From Chersky-299 sp963749535 (GTDB taxonomy: Bacteria > Actinomycetota > Thermoleophilia > RBG-16-64-13), in NCBI GenBank assembly GCA_963749535.1, contig CAVVNF010000034.1, positions 1 through 44,698 of the forward strand: a stretch of 44,698 nt of DNA, written 5' to 3'. The notes under the pieces were generated by a model. It saw nothing but the letters and a program-made list of their open reading frames with translations. It was not told the origin of the DNA and did no database searches. How positions within the stretch are numbered: position 1 is the first letter of the stretch; every line of letters starts with the position of its first letter. The position numbers and the translations under genes are program-made. Below, piece after piece: positions 6,802 to 16,379 of this stretch.

Positions 6802-8102
6802 ATGGGGGAGGACAAGAACCGGGCCTCGGCGGGATCGCCAGCAGAAGCGATGCTGGAGACCGATCTCGCTGTCGAGTGGTGGCCGCTAGAGCGCGTCCTT
6901 CCCTACGAGCACAACCCGCGGGTGGTCACCGACCTCGCCATCCAGAAGGTGGCCCTCTCCCTGCGCGAGTTCGGCTGGCGCCAGCCGCTGGTCGTGGATG
7001 AAGGCGGCGTCCTCATCGTCGGCCACACTCGTCTTTTGGCGGCAAAGAAGCTGGGCCTCCTTAGGGTCCCGGTGCACGTGGCCGTCGGCCTGCCCCCGGA
7101 GAAGGTCAAGGCCTACCGCCTGATGGACAACCGCTCGCACGAGGAGACGAGCTGGAACTTCCCTCTCCTTGAGGCCGAGCTCCAGGAACTCGTGGGCATG
7201 GACCTTGATCCCCTTCTGACCGGGTTTTCCCCGGAGGAGCTTACCGCCCTCTTAAACCCGCCCGCTCCCGGTCTTACCGATCCCGACCAGGTGGTCGAAC
7301 CACCGGCGGTACCGGAAACTAAATCCGGGGATCTCTGGATCTGTGGCCGCCACCGTCTTCTCTGCGGCGATGCTACCAAAAAGCGAGGACGTGCGCCGCC
7401 TCCTGGGCGGTAAGCGCGCCACGCTTATGGCCACCGACCCGCCCTATCTCGTGGGCTACAACGGGGCCAACCATCCGGGAAGCTTCCAGGGCCACGGAGG
7501 CAGCCCGGCCTTCGACTGGGACGCCTGCCCCGACCCCGAAGTCGCCCGCGCTTTCTACCAGACGTTTCTCTCCGTAGCGACCAAAGAGGCCCTGGCTCCG
7601 GCCGCCGCCTGTCTACCAGTTCTTTGCCATGATGCGCGCGGACGTCGTCTTTTCTGCCTGGCGGGAGGTGGGCCTTCTTCCCCACCAGGTCATCATCTGG
7701 GCCAAGAGCCGCCACGTCTTGTCCCGCTCGGACTACATGTGGACCTATGAGCCCTGTCTCTACGGCTGGAGGCAAGGCAGCCGCCCGCAAGCCGGGCGCC
7801 GCCCGCCGGCGGAGGCGACCGCTCTCTGGGAGATCCCCTCGCTCATCGAGGATCACGCCGACGGCATTCACCCCACCCAGAAGCCGATCGAGCTCGTCCG
7901 CCGGCCCATCGAGTACCACACCAGGCGAGGGGAAGTGATCTTCGAGCCCTTCGCCGGCTCGGGCACGGCCTTGATCGCCGCCGAGATAACGGCGCGATGC
8001 TGCTATGCCCTGGAGCTCTCCCCCGCGTACACCGACGCCGCCCGCCTGCGCTGGGAGGCCTTTACCGGTAAGAAGGCCCTGCGGGAGGAAGCGCATGCCT
8101 AA
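6802..8102 (+). pseudogene. ParB/Srx-domain DNA methyltransferase (N4/N6), two frameshifts
   Basis: The start is ATG 6802 after GGGAGG. The first frame (to about 7375) encodes a ParB/sulfiredoxin-like domain: LERVLPYEHNPRVV, VVDEGGVLIVGHTRLLAAKKLG, YRLMDNRSHEETSW. The next frames give a beta-type DNA methyltransferase with the catalytic TDPPYLVGY motif, WAKSRHVLSRSDYMWTYEP, GIHPTQKP and the SAM-binding FEPFAGSGTAL. An extra A in a run of five near 7377-7381 and an extra base near 7612 break the frame. Without them the protein would be about 430 residues, the usual length of phage ParB-MTase fusions, which commonly sit just before the terminase genes. It overlaps the next gene by 8 bp. Target specificity cannot be read. 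Confidence 0.82.
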
Positions 8103-8483
8103 GTCGACCAAAGCCGAGATCGAGCACCGCATCGACGAGGTCTACGACCTGCTCATAAACCGCGTCACCTACCGGGCCATCCTGGGCTACGGGGCCCAGA
8201 GGTGGGGAGTCAAAGACCGGCAGATGAACGTCTACATCGCCCGCGCCCGGCGAGCGCATCAAGGAGCTAAATAAAGAGAACGAGGAGGAGCGCCTGGCCA
8301 CCGTCGTGGCCGGTTACAACTCCCTCTACTGCGCGCCAGATAGCGGCCAAGGACTTCACCGGCGCGAGGCAGACCTTGGACAGCCTGGCCCGTCTGCAGG
8401 GCCTCTCCGGCAAAGACAAGAAGACCCTGGAGGCGGGCGTGGGCACCAAGGCCTACATCGGCATCGATCCCGAGGACGTCTGA
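8095..8483 (+). pseudogene. Small terminase subunit-like protein (two frameshifts)
   Basis: ATG 8095 with GGGAGG upstream. The frame-corrected protein is about 128 residues: an N-terminal helical DNA-binding part (KAEIEHRIDEVYDLLINR, YRAILGYGAQRWGVKDRQM, YIARARERIKEL) followed by a helical tail (EERLATVVAGYNSLY, KDFTGARQTLDSLARLQGL). Extra bases in GG near 8247 and CC near 8335 break the frame. Size, helix-turn-helix-like start and position directly before the large terminase (TGATG overlap at 8481-8485) support a TerS role; sequence similarity alone would not. Confidence 0.6.
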
Positions 8484-9883
8484 TGGAAGCCTCGTTGCGA
8501 GCGGGCCAGGGCCAGAAGCCGTACGGGCCCTCGGGGAGGGGCCAAGACCCTCTTCTTTTGCAAAGATCCCGAGGTGCTTCTGGCCGGTCCGGCCGGCACC
8601 GGGAAAAGCCGGGCGGCGCTAGAGAAGCTCAACCTCCTTGCCCTGAAATACCCCGGCTTTCGCGGGCTGGTCGTGCGTAAGACCCGGGAGTCGCTTCTGC
8701 AGAGCGCGCTGGTCACCTTCGAGACCGACGTCCTTCTCCCCTCCCAGGCCCGCTACTTCTCCGGCAAAGGGGAGTGGCGCTACCGGAACGGCTCGGTGAT
8801 CGTGACCGGCGGCCTCGACAAGGTGACGAAGATCATGTCGAGCGAGTACGACGTGATCTACGTGCAGGAGGCGACCGAGATAAGTGAAGATGAGTGGGAG
8901 CACTTGACCACTCGTCTCAGACGCACGACCACCCCCTACCAGCAGATCATGGGCTGCGCGAATCCGGCCGGGCCCAACCACTGGCTGAAGAAGCGGGCCG
9001 AAGCCGGACGGCTCACCCTGCTCTCCTCCGCCCACGAGGACAACCCGCTCCTCTATGACCAGAAGAACGGGAAGTGGACACCCCTTCGGGGAAAGCCTAT
9101 CTGGCCAAGCTCGACGCCTTAACCGGCGTGCGCTACCAGCGCCTCCGCCAAGGCCTCTGGGTGGCGGCCGAGGGTATGGTCTTTAGCGACTTTGACTGGA
9201 ACCTCCACGTGATCGACGGCTTCCGTCCCCCCGCTCACTGGACGAGGTACTGGACCATCGACTTCGGCTTTACCCAGCCCTTCTGCTTTCAGGCCTGGGC
9301 CAAAGACGAGGAGGGGCGCCTCTACCGCTTCGGTGAGCTCTACCGTACCGGCATGCTGGTGGAAGAAGCCGCGCTCCGGATCAAGGAGTGGATGCGAAAG
9401 AGTGGAGAGGACTTCCCCGAGGCCATCCTCTGCGACCACGACGCCGAGGGCAGGGCCACCCTGGAAAAGCACCTGGGCGTGGCGACCATGGCCGCCAATA
9501 AGAGCGTGAGCCCCGGGCTGCAGGCGGTCATGAAGCGCCTGCGCTTAGCCGAAGACGGGAAGCCCCGGCTCTTCTTCCTCAAGGACTCTGCCCTAGCCCG
9601 CGACCCCAAACTCGTTGAGGCCAAGGAGCCCACCGCCACCGAAGAGGAGTTCGAGCTCTACCTCTGGCAGGAGGGGATCAAGGACTCGGTGCCGGTCAAG
9701 CGCCACGACCACGGCATGGATGCCCTGCGCTATCTCTGCCTCTACCTAGACGGATTTGCCCCTTCGCCCGCCCGGGCTTTCCCCGAGTTCTCGGTCGAAA
9801 CCCACGTGGAAGACGGCGTCACGCTACCAGGGCGGCGAGCTCATCGTGGGGCTGGATGTCGGGGTGGGGACGAGCGCGCTTAG
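8483..9883 (+). pseudogene. Large terminase subunit (ATPase-nuclease), frameshifted
   Basis: ATG 8483 overlaps the stop of the small-subunit gene. After a shift near 8534 the frame shows Walker A GPAGTGKSR, an adenine/arginine region (GLVVRKTRESLLQSAL), Walker B YDVIYVQEATEI and a coupling motif (GCANPAGPNHWL). After a second shift near 9085 the RNase-H-like nuclease follows: YWTIDFGFTQPF, ILCDHDAEGRATL and RHDHGMDALRYL give the metal-binding aspartates. The length of about 460 residues is normal for TerL. It packages DNA into phage proheads as an ATP-driven motor and cuts the concatemer. No portal or capsid gene follows, unlike an ordinary prophage. Confidence 0.85.
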
Positions 9884-10444
9884 CGTGCACGAGCTGAGGA
9901 CTGTCGGCAAAGGAGGAGCTCGAGATCGCGACGCTTGCGGCCCTGGAGTTCGAGGCGGCGACCGCCGACGACCTCGCCACTGCTATCCGACCGTTTCTGG
10001 GCCGTAATAGGCGCCTGCGGGTTTTCGCCGAGTCCACCGGCGAGACCTGGACCCCGACCACGGGGGTACTGGGAGAGCTCAGCCGCCTCGGCTTCACGGT
10101 GCAATGCCCCGATCGCCTCCGGGACGTGCCCGACCGGGTGCACACCGTGCGCCTGCTTCTCGGCGGCAAACAGGTGCGCGGTACGGTCGTCCGCTATGTC
10201 TGCGGGAACGCGGAGCCCCGGTCTTACCTGGTTTGCCGAGTGTCTGGAAGAGGCGAGCTGGCCGACCGATCGCGAGGGCGAGGTGCCCCGCGCGCCCCTG
10301 AGTCTGGCCCCTAACCGCTACAGCCACCACGCCGACGCCTTCTGCTGCGCCGTGGAAGGGTATTTCGTGTGCCGGCCGGGGACCGTCACCGCTTACGGTG
10401 CTCGGCTAGTGACGCACCCACAGTCTTTAGCGGCCACAGGGTGA
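9824..10444 (+). pseudogene. Second RNase-H-like nuclease ORF downstream of TerL (several frameshifts)
   Basis: Frame-corrected reading gives YQGGELIVGLDVGVGTSAL, then IRPFLGRNRRLRVFAESTGE, a helix-rich LGELSRLGFTVQCPD, RYVCGNAEP, LTWFAECLEEASW and finally NRYSHHADAFCCAVEGYF. The GLDVG strand, the FAES glutamate and the C-terminal HHADAF aspartate follow the order of acidic residues in RNase-H-fold nucleases such as terminase nuclease domains and RuvC-like resolvases. One of the shifts is an extra A in aaagg near 9910. It could be an extension of TerL, a split terminase nuclease or a separate resolvase. The family is not recognised with certainty. Confidence 0.45.
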
Positions 10445-11153
10445 GCGGCGCGGGTGAGGCCAGGTGACGGCCGAAAGGCACGTCCCGTCGCGCAAGGTAC
10501 GGGCGCGGGCGCCGAGGGGCATGCGGGGTGAGGGCACCACTGCCGCCCGCCCGGAGGACGGTGACCGCTAACGCCCCCAGGGACACTGGACGCCGGACCG
10601 CTCTTCAAGTAAACGTGACCGAGGCTTCACGCGCACTCTCGGCCCCTCCATGGTGATGAGGGCGCGCGGCTCCGGGGCCAGCACAAAACCCCAGGGCATA
10701 CAGCGGGCAGTTCGAAAGCATCCTCTGACGCAACGCCTTCTTGGCCTCCGCAGCCCCGACCACGTCCACTCGTTGTCCCCCTATCCCTATGCGCTACCTA
10801 AGGGACGCAACGTACCACCCGACCGGCAGAGAGCGCCAGGCCTCTCTATTCGTCCCAGTCGGTGCAAGACAAAAGGCGTTCAGCACCTCACTGGACTCGG
10901 GTTCGACGTTGACCGATGCCGAGCCGATCGGGCGAGCCTGCGGGCTCAGTGCGAGACCCATACCAATGTTCGATGGTGATGGCGAGATCCTGGCGTCTCG
11001 TGCCGCTGACTGACGAAACGCGAGGCCGCATGGCAATGCTCTTCTACACGAATCGGGCCCTGGTTTTCCATAAGCCGCTTGTTTAATGTGTGCGATCGCT
11101 CGCATGTCCGAAAACGGCGAGTAGCAAGCACTCCTCCGTGCGACAATCAGCCC
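10445..11153. other. Intergenic stretch, no supported gene; end of the phage module
   Basis: About 700 bp without a convincing gene. Where a phage would continue with portal, protease and capsid genes, nothing recognisable is seen in either strand. An inverted repeat TGCGA-tcgc-TCGCA lies at 11091-11104. GACAAT (11141-11146), 7 nt before the ATG of the next gene, could be the -10 box of a leaderless transcript. Confidence 0.45.
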
Positions 11154-12593
11154 ATGATCCTCGACCCCCAAGCCTGCTACCAGGCCATCATGACCCGCGA
11201 TCCGCGCTTTGACGGGCGGGTTTTTGTTGGAGTCTCCTCGACCGGCATCTATTGCCGCCCCATTTGCCGCGCGAAGAGACCAAAGATAGCGAACTGCTCC
11301 TTCTTCCCGAGTGCGGCCGCCGCCGAGGCTGCCGGTTTCCGTCCTTGCCTTTTGTGCAGACCGGAACTGGCTCCCGGAAACGCTGCCGTCGATGCCAGTG
11401 CGCGTCTGGCGCAACAGGCGGCTGGCCTGATTGAGGACGGTACCCTCGCTGATGCTCATCTTGACCAGCTAGCTGTCCGACTTGGCGTGACGGCGCGCCA
11501 CCTGCGCCGCGTGTTTAGAACAGAGTTCGGGGTGTCGCCGGTGGCATTCGCACAGACCCAGCGACTGCTGCTCGCTAGGCGATTGCTCGCAGACACGCAG
11601 TTGCCGATGACCAAGATCGCCTTTGCCTGCGGCTTCGGGAGTCTCCGACGGTTCAACGCGCTGTTTCACGAACGCTACCACTTGAATCCGACCGCCCTGC
11701 GCAAAAAGACCAGGACCCCGCAGCCCCTGGATGCGTTCGCTTTCCAGCTTGCCTTTCGTCCCCCTTTGGACTGGACGGCCTTGCTTTCTTTCCTGGCCCG
11801 GCGGGCCGTTGCCGGCGTGGAGCAAGTCGGTAACGACACGTACTGTCGTACGCTGCGCGTCGAGCAGAACGGTGAGACTCATGCCGGTTGGATCGCGGCT
11901 GCGCCTCTGCCGACAAAGCCTGCGCTGGAGATCAGGATCTCCTCGTCTTTGTGCAAGGTGCTTCCGCAGGTGCTGGCGCGAGCCAAGCGGGCTTTCGACC
12001 TCTCCTGCGACCCGGCGGCGATCGCGGCCGGGCTCGGCGGGTTGGCCGCTGGGCGCCCCGGACTCCGGATCCCCGGCTCCTGGGACGGCTTCGAGCTCCT
12101 TGCGCGAACGATCCTGGGGCAACAGGTAACGGTCGGGGCGGGGCGGACTCTGGCGAACCGTTTGGTCGAGACCTTCGGGGAGCCCCTCGAGCCTCCCCAC
12201 CTCGAGCTCTCCCGTCTGTTTCCCACCGCTGCACAGATCGCCCAGGTTGAACCCTCCGACGTCGCCGCGCTCGGGGTGCTGCGCAGCCGCGCGCGGGCGC
12301 TCGTGGGGGTGGCCCGCGCGGTGGCGTCGGGCGAACTTTCTATTGAACCGGAGGCCGATGTGGAACAGACGCTCACCAGGCTGCGTAGCCTGCCGGGCAT
12401 CGGTGAATGGACGATTCAATACGTCCTGATGCGCGGTCTTTCTTGGCCCGATGCCTTTCTGGCCAGCGACCGAGGCGTACTGAAAGCGATGCACGAAACC
12501 GACCCCCGACGGGCGCTGGCGCGGGCGTCAAGCTGGCAACCCTGGCGGTCCTATGCGGTCATCCACCTATGGCGAATGCTGGAGGAGCAATGA
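11154..12593 (+). CDS. alkA: Ada regulatory domain-AraC HTH-AlkA fusion, DNA-3-methyladenine glycosylase II
   Basis: A 479-residue three-part protein. Residues about 1-75 are the Ada zinc domain (RFDGRVFVGVSSTGIYCRP, CRPIC, CLLC: four cysteines, the first being the methyl-phosphotriester acceptor in Ada). Residues about 85-190 are an AraC-type double helix-turn-helix (LAVRLGVTARHLRRVF, ACGFGSLRRFNALF). The remainder is an AlkA-type glycosylase with an N-terminal AlkA domain and the helix-hairpin-helix LRSLPGIGEWTIQYV followed by the catalytic Asp in FLASDRG. It excises alkylated bases and probably activates its own operon when methylated, as known for Ada. Mycobacterial AlkA has the same layout. 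ATG 11154 is the first plausible start; no RBS is visible, so a leaderless mRNA is likely. It overlaps ogt by 4 bp. Confidence 0.93.
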   Translation: MILDPQACYQAIMTRDPRFDGRVFVGVSSTGIYCRPICRAKRPKIANCSFFPSAAAAEAAGFRPCLLCRPELAPGNAAVDASARLAQQAAGLIEDGTLADAHLDQLAVRLGVTARHLRRVFRTEFGVSPVAFAQTQRLLLARRLLADTQLPMTKIAFACGFGSLRRFNALFHERYHLNPTALRKKTRTPQPLDAFAFQLAFRPPLDWTALLSFLARRAVAGVEQVGNDTYCRTLRVEQNGETHAGWIAAAPLPTKPALEIRISSSLCKVLPQVLARAKRAFDLSCDPAAIAAGLGGLAAGRPGLRIPGSWDGFELLARTILGQQVTVGAGRTLANRLVETFGEPLEPPHLELSRLFPTAAQIAQVEPSDVAALGVLRSRARALVGVARAVASGELSIEPEADVEQTLTRLRSLPGIGEWTIQYVLMRGLSWPDAFLASDRGVLKAMHETDPRRALARASSWQPWRSYAVIHLWRMLEEQ

Positions 12594-13078
12594 CCCTTTA
12601 CACCTACGTCGAAAGTCCGCTGGGCCGGATCCTTTTGACTTCAGACGGTAGCGCGCTCAGCGGCCTCTATCTCGCGGGCCAGAGGTACGAACCAACGCCC
12701 GCGAGCGACTGGACCCAGAGCGCCCACTCCCCACTACTCGCGAGCGCCGCGACTCAACTCGGGGAGTACTTCGCCGGATCGCGAACTCGCTTCCAGCTCC
12801 CGCTGGCCCCGGTGGGGACGCCGTTCCAGCACGAGGTCTGGCGGAGACTTCAGGATATCCCCTATGGTGCGCAGGTCTCCTACGGCGCGGTCGCACAAGC
12901 TATAGGCATGCCCCGTAGCGTGCGGGCCGTGGGGGCAGCTGTCGGGCGCAACCCCTTGTCCATCATCATTCCTTGTCATCGGGTAGTCGGAAAGGATGGT
13001 GCTCTTACTGGCTATGCCGGCGGGATAGAACGCAAGCAGGCCTTGCTCACCTTGGAGGCGCGCGCTCTGGCCCTTTGA
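12590..13078 (+). CDS. ogt: Methylated-DNA-[protein]-cysteine S-methyltransferase
   Basis: A 162-residue O6-alkylguanine repair protein that takes the alkyl group onto its own cysteine. The active-site motif IIIPCHRVVG is present, with the helix-turn-helix region GAVAQAIGMPRSVRAVGAAV and the upstream YGAQVSYG. ATG 12590 overlaps the alkA stop (ATGA) and has a strong RBS (ggaggag, 12581-12587), so the two are translationally coupled in an adaptive-response operon. Together they cover base excision of N-alkyl purines and direct reversal of O6-alkylguanine. The gene is intact and of normal length. Confidence 0.95.
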   Translation: MTLYTYVESPLGRILLTSDGSALSGLYLAGQRYEPTPASDWTQSAHSPLLASAATQLGEYFAGSRTRFQLPLAPVGTPFQHEVWRRLQDIPYGAQVSYGAVAQAIGMPRSVRAVGAAVGRNPLSIIIPCHRVVGKDGALTGYAGGIERKQALLTLEARALAL

Positions 13079-13655
13079 CTGTAAGCAGGGCGGATTCTGT
13101 TGGTGCTGCCTACGATTTCCACGAAGCCGCAGTCATCCGCCTTGCATCGCGGTCTCCCTCGCCGTAGGAGACAGACGTTTTCACGCCTTGGCTCTGCATT
13201 GCTATGGCATCGTAGTGATCCCCGGCCAAAGGAAAGGTCGCTTGACCTGCTGAGCACAGGGACTCCGAGGGGCGGCTGCCGAAAGGTCGAATACGATAGA
13301 CCGCTGGTTGATCGAAAGATCAAGGACTGCCAAAGCCCAGCCCTAAAGTCGGCTCCGACAATGTCTCGCTTTACGAAACCCTTATGCGCGCCGGGTTAAC
13401 CTACCTTTCACAGCACCTCACACGCTGTAGCCCCGCCTCGCCGGACGCCTGGGAGCGAGACGGGGCACTTTCTTCTTGTCGCTCCCCATCATCTGGTTCG
13501 TTGCCGCCTTGACGATGACTGACGGCCTGAAGCTGGCGCGAAGGAGCGATCCGACCCGCTTGGGCTCTGCTTAAGCGCGAAGCATGCCCGAGCTTCTGCT
13601 CGATGCCCGGGCTAATAGCTCAGAGGATAGAAATCCCTGAGAACGGCGATCGCCA
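13079..13655. other. Intergenic stretch between convergent genes
   Basis: About 580 bp with no supported gene. It holds a terminator-like hairpin at 13430-13476 and a small perfect hairpin (cgagc-ttct-gctcg) at 13589-13602 near the end of the minus-strand deacetylase gene. Confidence 0.45.
13430..13476 (+). terminator. Probable intrinsic terminator
   Basis: gccccgcctcg (13430-13440) pairs with cgagacggggc (13456-13466), 10 of 11 bp, with a 15-nt loop, followed by the pyrimidine-rich actttcttctt. It is 350 bp after ogt. Confidence 0.5.
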
Positions 13656-14464
13656 TCACTTGATGGTTCCCGGACGAGCGTTGGTCTCTAACTGGTCCAC
13701 GCGTACGAGCGTGTAACCCTGGGCACAGAGCCAAGCGATGACCGCAGGCAGGGCGGCGACCGCCTGGGAGCGGTTACCGCCACCGTCATGCATGAGGATA
13801 CTGGCTCCTGGGCTCACCGCGGAGCGGACATGGGCCAGGATGGAAGGCGCATTGCGGTATTTCCAATCCAGGGTGTCCACGTTCCAGAGTACGAGCTTGA
13901 GCCCCAGAGAGTGGACCTGGGCAAGGACGGTGGCATCGTAGTTCCCCGAAGGAGGCCGCAGATACTGGGCTCCTCCCAGAACGTGCTTGTGCGGCTGATC
14001 TCCAGGCGCACCTGGGCGGCGCTTAACTTGGTGAGGTTCGCGTGATCCCAGGTGTGGTCCTCGAGCTCAAAGCCTTGTGCTCTTAGCCCAGAGACAATTC
14101 CCGGATATTTCGCGATCTGGCGGCCGATGAAGAAGAAGGTGCCGGCGGCCTTCTCTTCTTCTAGGACCGTCGCCACCTTTTGGGTGTCGGGACCCGGACC
14201 GTCATCGAAGGTAAGGGCGACCATCTTCTGGGTGGAACCAGTAGTGGCAGTGACGGAAGTCGAGGAGGGGCTGGGGGTAGAAACGTCGGTGGGGGCGACG
14301 GCGGCATTGGAGTCTCCGGAAATGGTAGGGGCGTTTGCCGTGGCGTGCTCGATCAAGACGCCCCCGAGAGCGGCAAGAAGAGCGACGGCTAAGCCAAGAG
14401 CGAAGAGAATTCCCGTCCTTCTTCGCTTGGCGCCCCTCGTCAAGACCCGGCCTAGCCTCGACAT
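13656..14464 (-). pseudogene. Membrane-anchored polysaccharide deacetylase (NodB domain), one frameshift
   Basis: The N-terminus RRRTGILFALGLAVALLAAL is a membrane anchor, followed by a Ser/Thr-rich linker and a NodB-type catalytic domain. VALTFDDGPGP (motif 1, with the catalytic Asp and metal Asp), FFIGRQIAKYP and HTWDHANLTKL (motif 2, H-x3-H) lie in the first frame. After one missing base near 13970 the protein continues with YLRPPSGNYD (motif 3), TLDWKYRN (motif 4) and SILMHDGGG (motif 5). The stop is at 13656. Such enzymes remove acetyl or formyl groups from cell-wall or capsule polysaccharide outside the cell. Restoring one base gives a normal protein of about 270 residues, so a sequencing error is likely. 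Confidence 0.88.
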
Positions 14465-14779
14465 GGCGCTACCTCGGACCTATGGTTGGAGCCATTGGCG
14501 GCCGGGTGGCAGGGCGCGGGGCTTTCGGACCCGCCGGATGATGAGGCCGGACTGCGCTCTTTGATTGCTCCGGGGGAAGCACCTTGCTCGTGGCAGCCGG
14601 TGGTGAGAGCTAATTCGGTATTCCTAGGCGCGTATTCAAGAGGTGGGGCATGTCCTGCTTAAGGGAGGAACCGGAGGCTTCCAGTATACCCACGATATCG
14701 TCGGGGCGGTCGTGAGGCAACGGCCCTTCGGGGACGTCCTGTCGGTGAGGAGAGGGGTCGGCAGAGGGCCGGCAGGTAG
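14465..14779. other. Intergenic stretch, upstream region of the deacetylase
   Basis: About 315 bp with no supported gene. It separates two minus-strand genes for exported proteins and should hold the deacetylase promoter, but no clear boxes stand out. Confidence 0.35.
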
Positions 14780-15478
14780 CTACTTAAGCTGCCCGCGCAT
14801 CTCTCCCGGGATGTGGGCGCTCGTTCCCACATTGAGGTAGATGGACCCGGTTTTGACGAGAGCGACAAAGTCCGAGATGGTCTTGCCCTGGAGAGGCCCT
14901 GTAAAGTCGGAGGCGGTGAAGTTGCCCTGAATGAGCACTCCGCTAAAGACGCCGCTCCTCGTGGGACCGCCGTAGAGGGTGAGAATGGTGGCGCCGGTCG
15001 TACCGGCCTTGCCTTCGTGCAGGCGGGCTACGGTCAGGTCGGTGATCTTGCCTACGCTAAGGACGTAGTGGAGGGAGGCGTGGTTGGCGGCCAGCGTGAG
15101 GGTGAGGGTGCCGGTAGCAGAGGTGACAAGAGCGGGGATCTCATTCTGGCCGGAAAGTTGCGCGCTGTAGGTCAAGGTTCCTGTGGTCGGGCTCTTGCCC
15201 GTCGAGGTGGTCGCGCGGACGCCGGAGTTCGCGCTCGTGGTCAGAGATGAGGCGCCCCGATTGGCGGCGCCAGCAGTTGAGACGGTCGACTTAACGGTGG
15301 TGGAAGTGGAGCTGGGCGTCTTTTCGGTGCCGGGCAAGATGATCGCCCAGGTGAAGACGGCGGCTGCCACCACGATGAGGGCGATGACCAAGGCCAAACG
15401 ACGCCGTCCCATTTGCTTTCGCCGGCGGCGGTCGTTGCGAGAACTGGGTGTGAGGTATCGGCCTGGCTCCGGGTTCAT
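14780..15478 (-). CDS. Membrane-anchored CHRD-domain protein
   Basis: A 232-residue protein. A basic N-terminus (RNDRRRRKQMGRRR) precedes one transmembrane helix (LALVIALIVVAAAVFTWAI), then a Ser/Thr-rich linker of about 60 residues and a CHRD domain of about 115 residues. Its marks are LSGQNEIPALVTSATGT at the start, HYVLSVGKITDLTVARLHEGK, the ILTLYGG turn and the C-terminal YLNVGTSAHIPGEMRGQL, which is the hallmark 'NvHT..ypgGEIRGQl' end of the family. CHRD domains are found in chordin and in many bacterial exported proteins whose role is unknown. The protein is displayed outside the membrane. Confidence 0.88.
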   Translation of the reverse strand: MNPEPGRYLTPSSRNDRRRRKQMGRRRLALVIALIVVAAAVFTWAIILPGTEKTPSSTSTTVKSTVSTAGAANRGASSLTTSANSGVRATTSTGKSPTTGTLTYSAQLSGQNEIPALVTSATGTLTLTLAANHASLHYVLSVGKITDLTVARLHEGKAGTTGATILTLYGGPTRSGVFSGVLIQGNFTASDFTGPLQGKTISDFVALVKTGSIYLNVGTSAHIPGEMRGQLK

Positions 15479-15613
15479 GATCTCTATGGAGACAAGAAAT
15501 GAAGATGCACGGCTTGGACCTCGGGTAAGACGCCCGCTAACTAGCTAACCGGCTGCGTGATCCTCGACTCCTGGAGCGGTGTTGCAATAGCTGCTGGCCT
15601 GCGACTCCCTCCA

Positions 15614-15967
15614 TCACTCGATATGGAACACGCTGGCATTAAGAGTGACAAGCAGGAGCGCCACAACAAGCCAAGAAGCCACAGCGACATACAGGCTGGC
15701 CGCACTACCCAGCCGTCGCTGAGTCAGGTAGAAGGCTACCAAGAACACCAGCGTGGCGGGGAATGAGTAGATGCTATAGAGCGAGATGCGCCGCATCACA
15801 TCAGCGGGCTCCTTCCGGGCCAGAAAGAAGAAGCTGACCAGCGTGACCGCGGGAAAGAGCACAAAGAGGCCTGCCAGGAGGGGATGCTTTCCATTGGCCA
15901 GCCATGAGACGATAACGACGATGCTACCCCCCGCCACGAAGCGTAGCGCCAACTGAGTTAGGGACAT
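15614..15967 (-). CDS. Small integral membrane protein, DUF3147/GlpM-like
   Basis: A 117-residue protein with four predicted transmembrane helices: FVAGGSIVVIVSWLA, PLLAGLFVLFPAVTLVSFFF, YSIYSFPATLVFLVAFYL and YVAVASWLVVALLLVTL. The 'RF-GG-vvl-s-la..p--AGl-a-fPavtl-s' pattern resembles the GlpM/DUF3147 family, whose function is not established. It stands alone on the minus strand with its start at 15967. Confidence 0.55.
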   Translation of the reverse strand: MSLTQLALRFVAGGSIVVIVSWLANGKHPLLAGLFVLFPAVTLVSFFFLARKEPADVMRRISLYSIYSFPATLVFLVAFYLTQRRLGSAASLYVAVASWLVVALLLVTLNASVFHIE

Positions 15968-16379
15968 CGGTCAGTCCAGACCTCGGGGCCAGCGTTTCCT
16001 GCAACCCCGACCGTCCTCCCCAGCGCGATAGAGTCCAAGGTTCGCTTGCGGACGTGTTGCTTAACGCCTGTCACGTGCTGCCTTCGTGCACGTTCACGCC
16101 ATCATCGCTATCAAAGACACGATCCATGATGAAGAGAATACCCGGAACCTCACTGATTCTTTGGCCGGTGTTCGTTGTTTGCGTAAGCGTTTTGGGCACA
16201 CACCTTACGTGGAGAAAGTTGCCAGACTCCCCGCTAACCACTACTGGATGCTTTCGAAGCGTCCTAGACTCATAGTAGTGCACTGTCCACTCCGACCGGA
16301 AAAAGGTCGGGGCCCGCGCACGCAAGAGCGGTTAGTTGAGGCAAGGCAAGAGGCGCGAAGATAAAAGTGGTGTCCAGCG
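15968..16379. other. Intergenic stretch before an IS remnant
   Basis: About 410 bp with no supported gene. The transposase fragment begins abruptly near 16380, so the left part of that IS has been lost or replaced here. Confidence 0.35.

Noticed and set aside
10741..11013. Plus-strand 90-codon ORF in the gap before alkA.
   Set aside because: No RBS, no recognisable family and ordinary random-frame composition.
10794..11459. Minus-strand ORF overlapping the alkA start.
   Set aside because: It overlaps the conserved Ada zinc domain in antisense and shows no motif.
11469..12494. Long minus-strand ORF (341 codons) opposite alkA.
   Set aside because: Shadow of the well-supported Ada-AlkA frame; Arg/Pro/Gly-rich with no motif.
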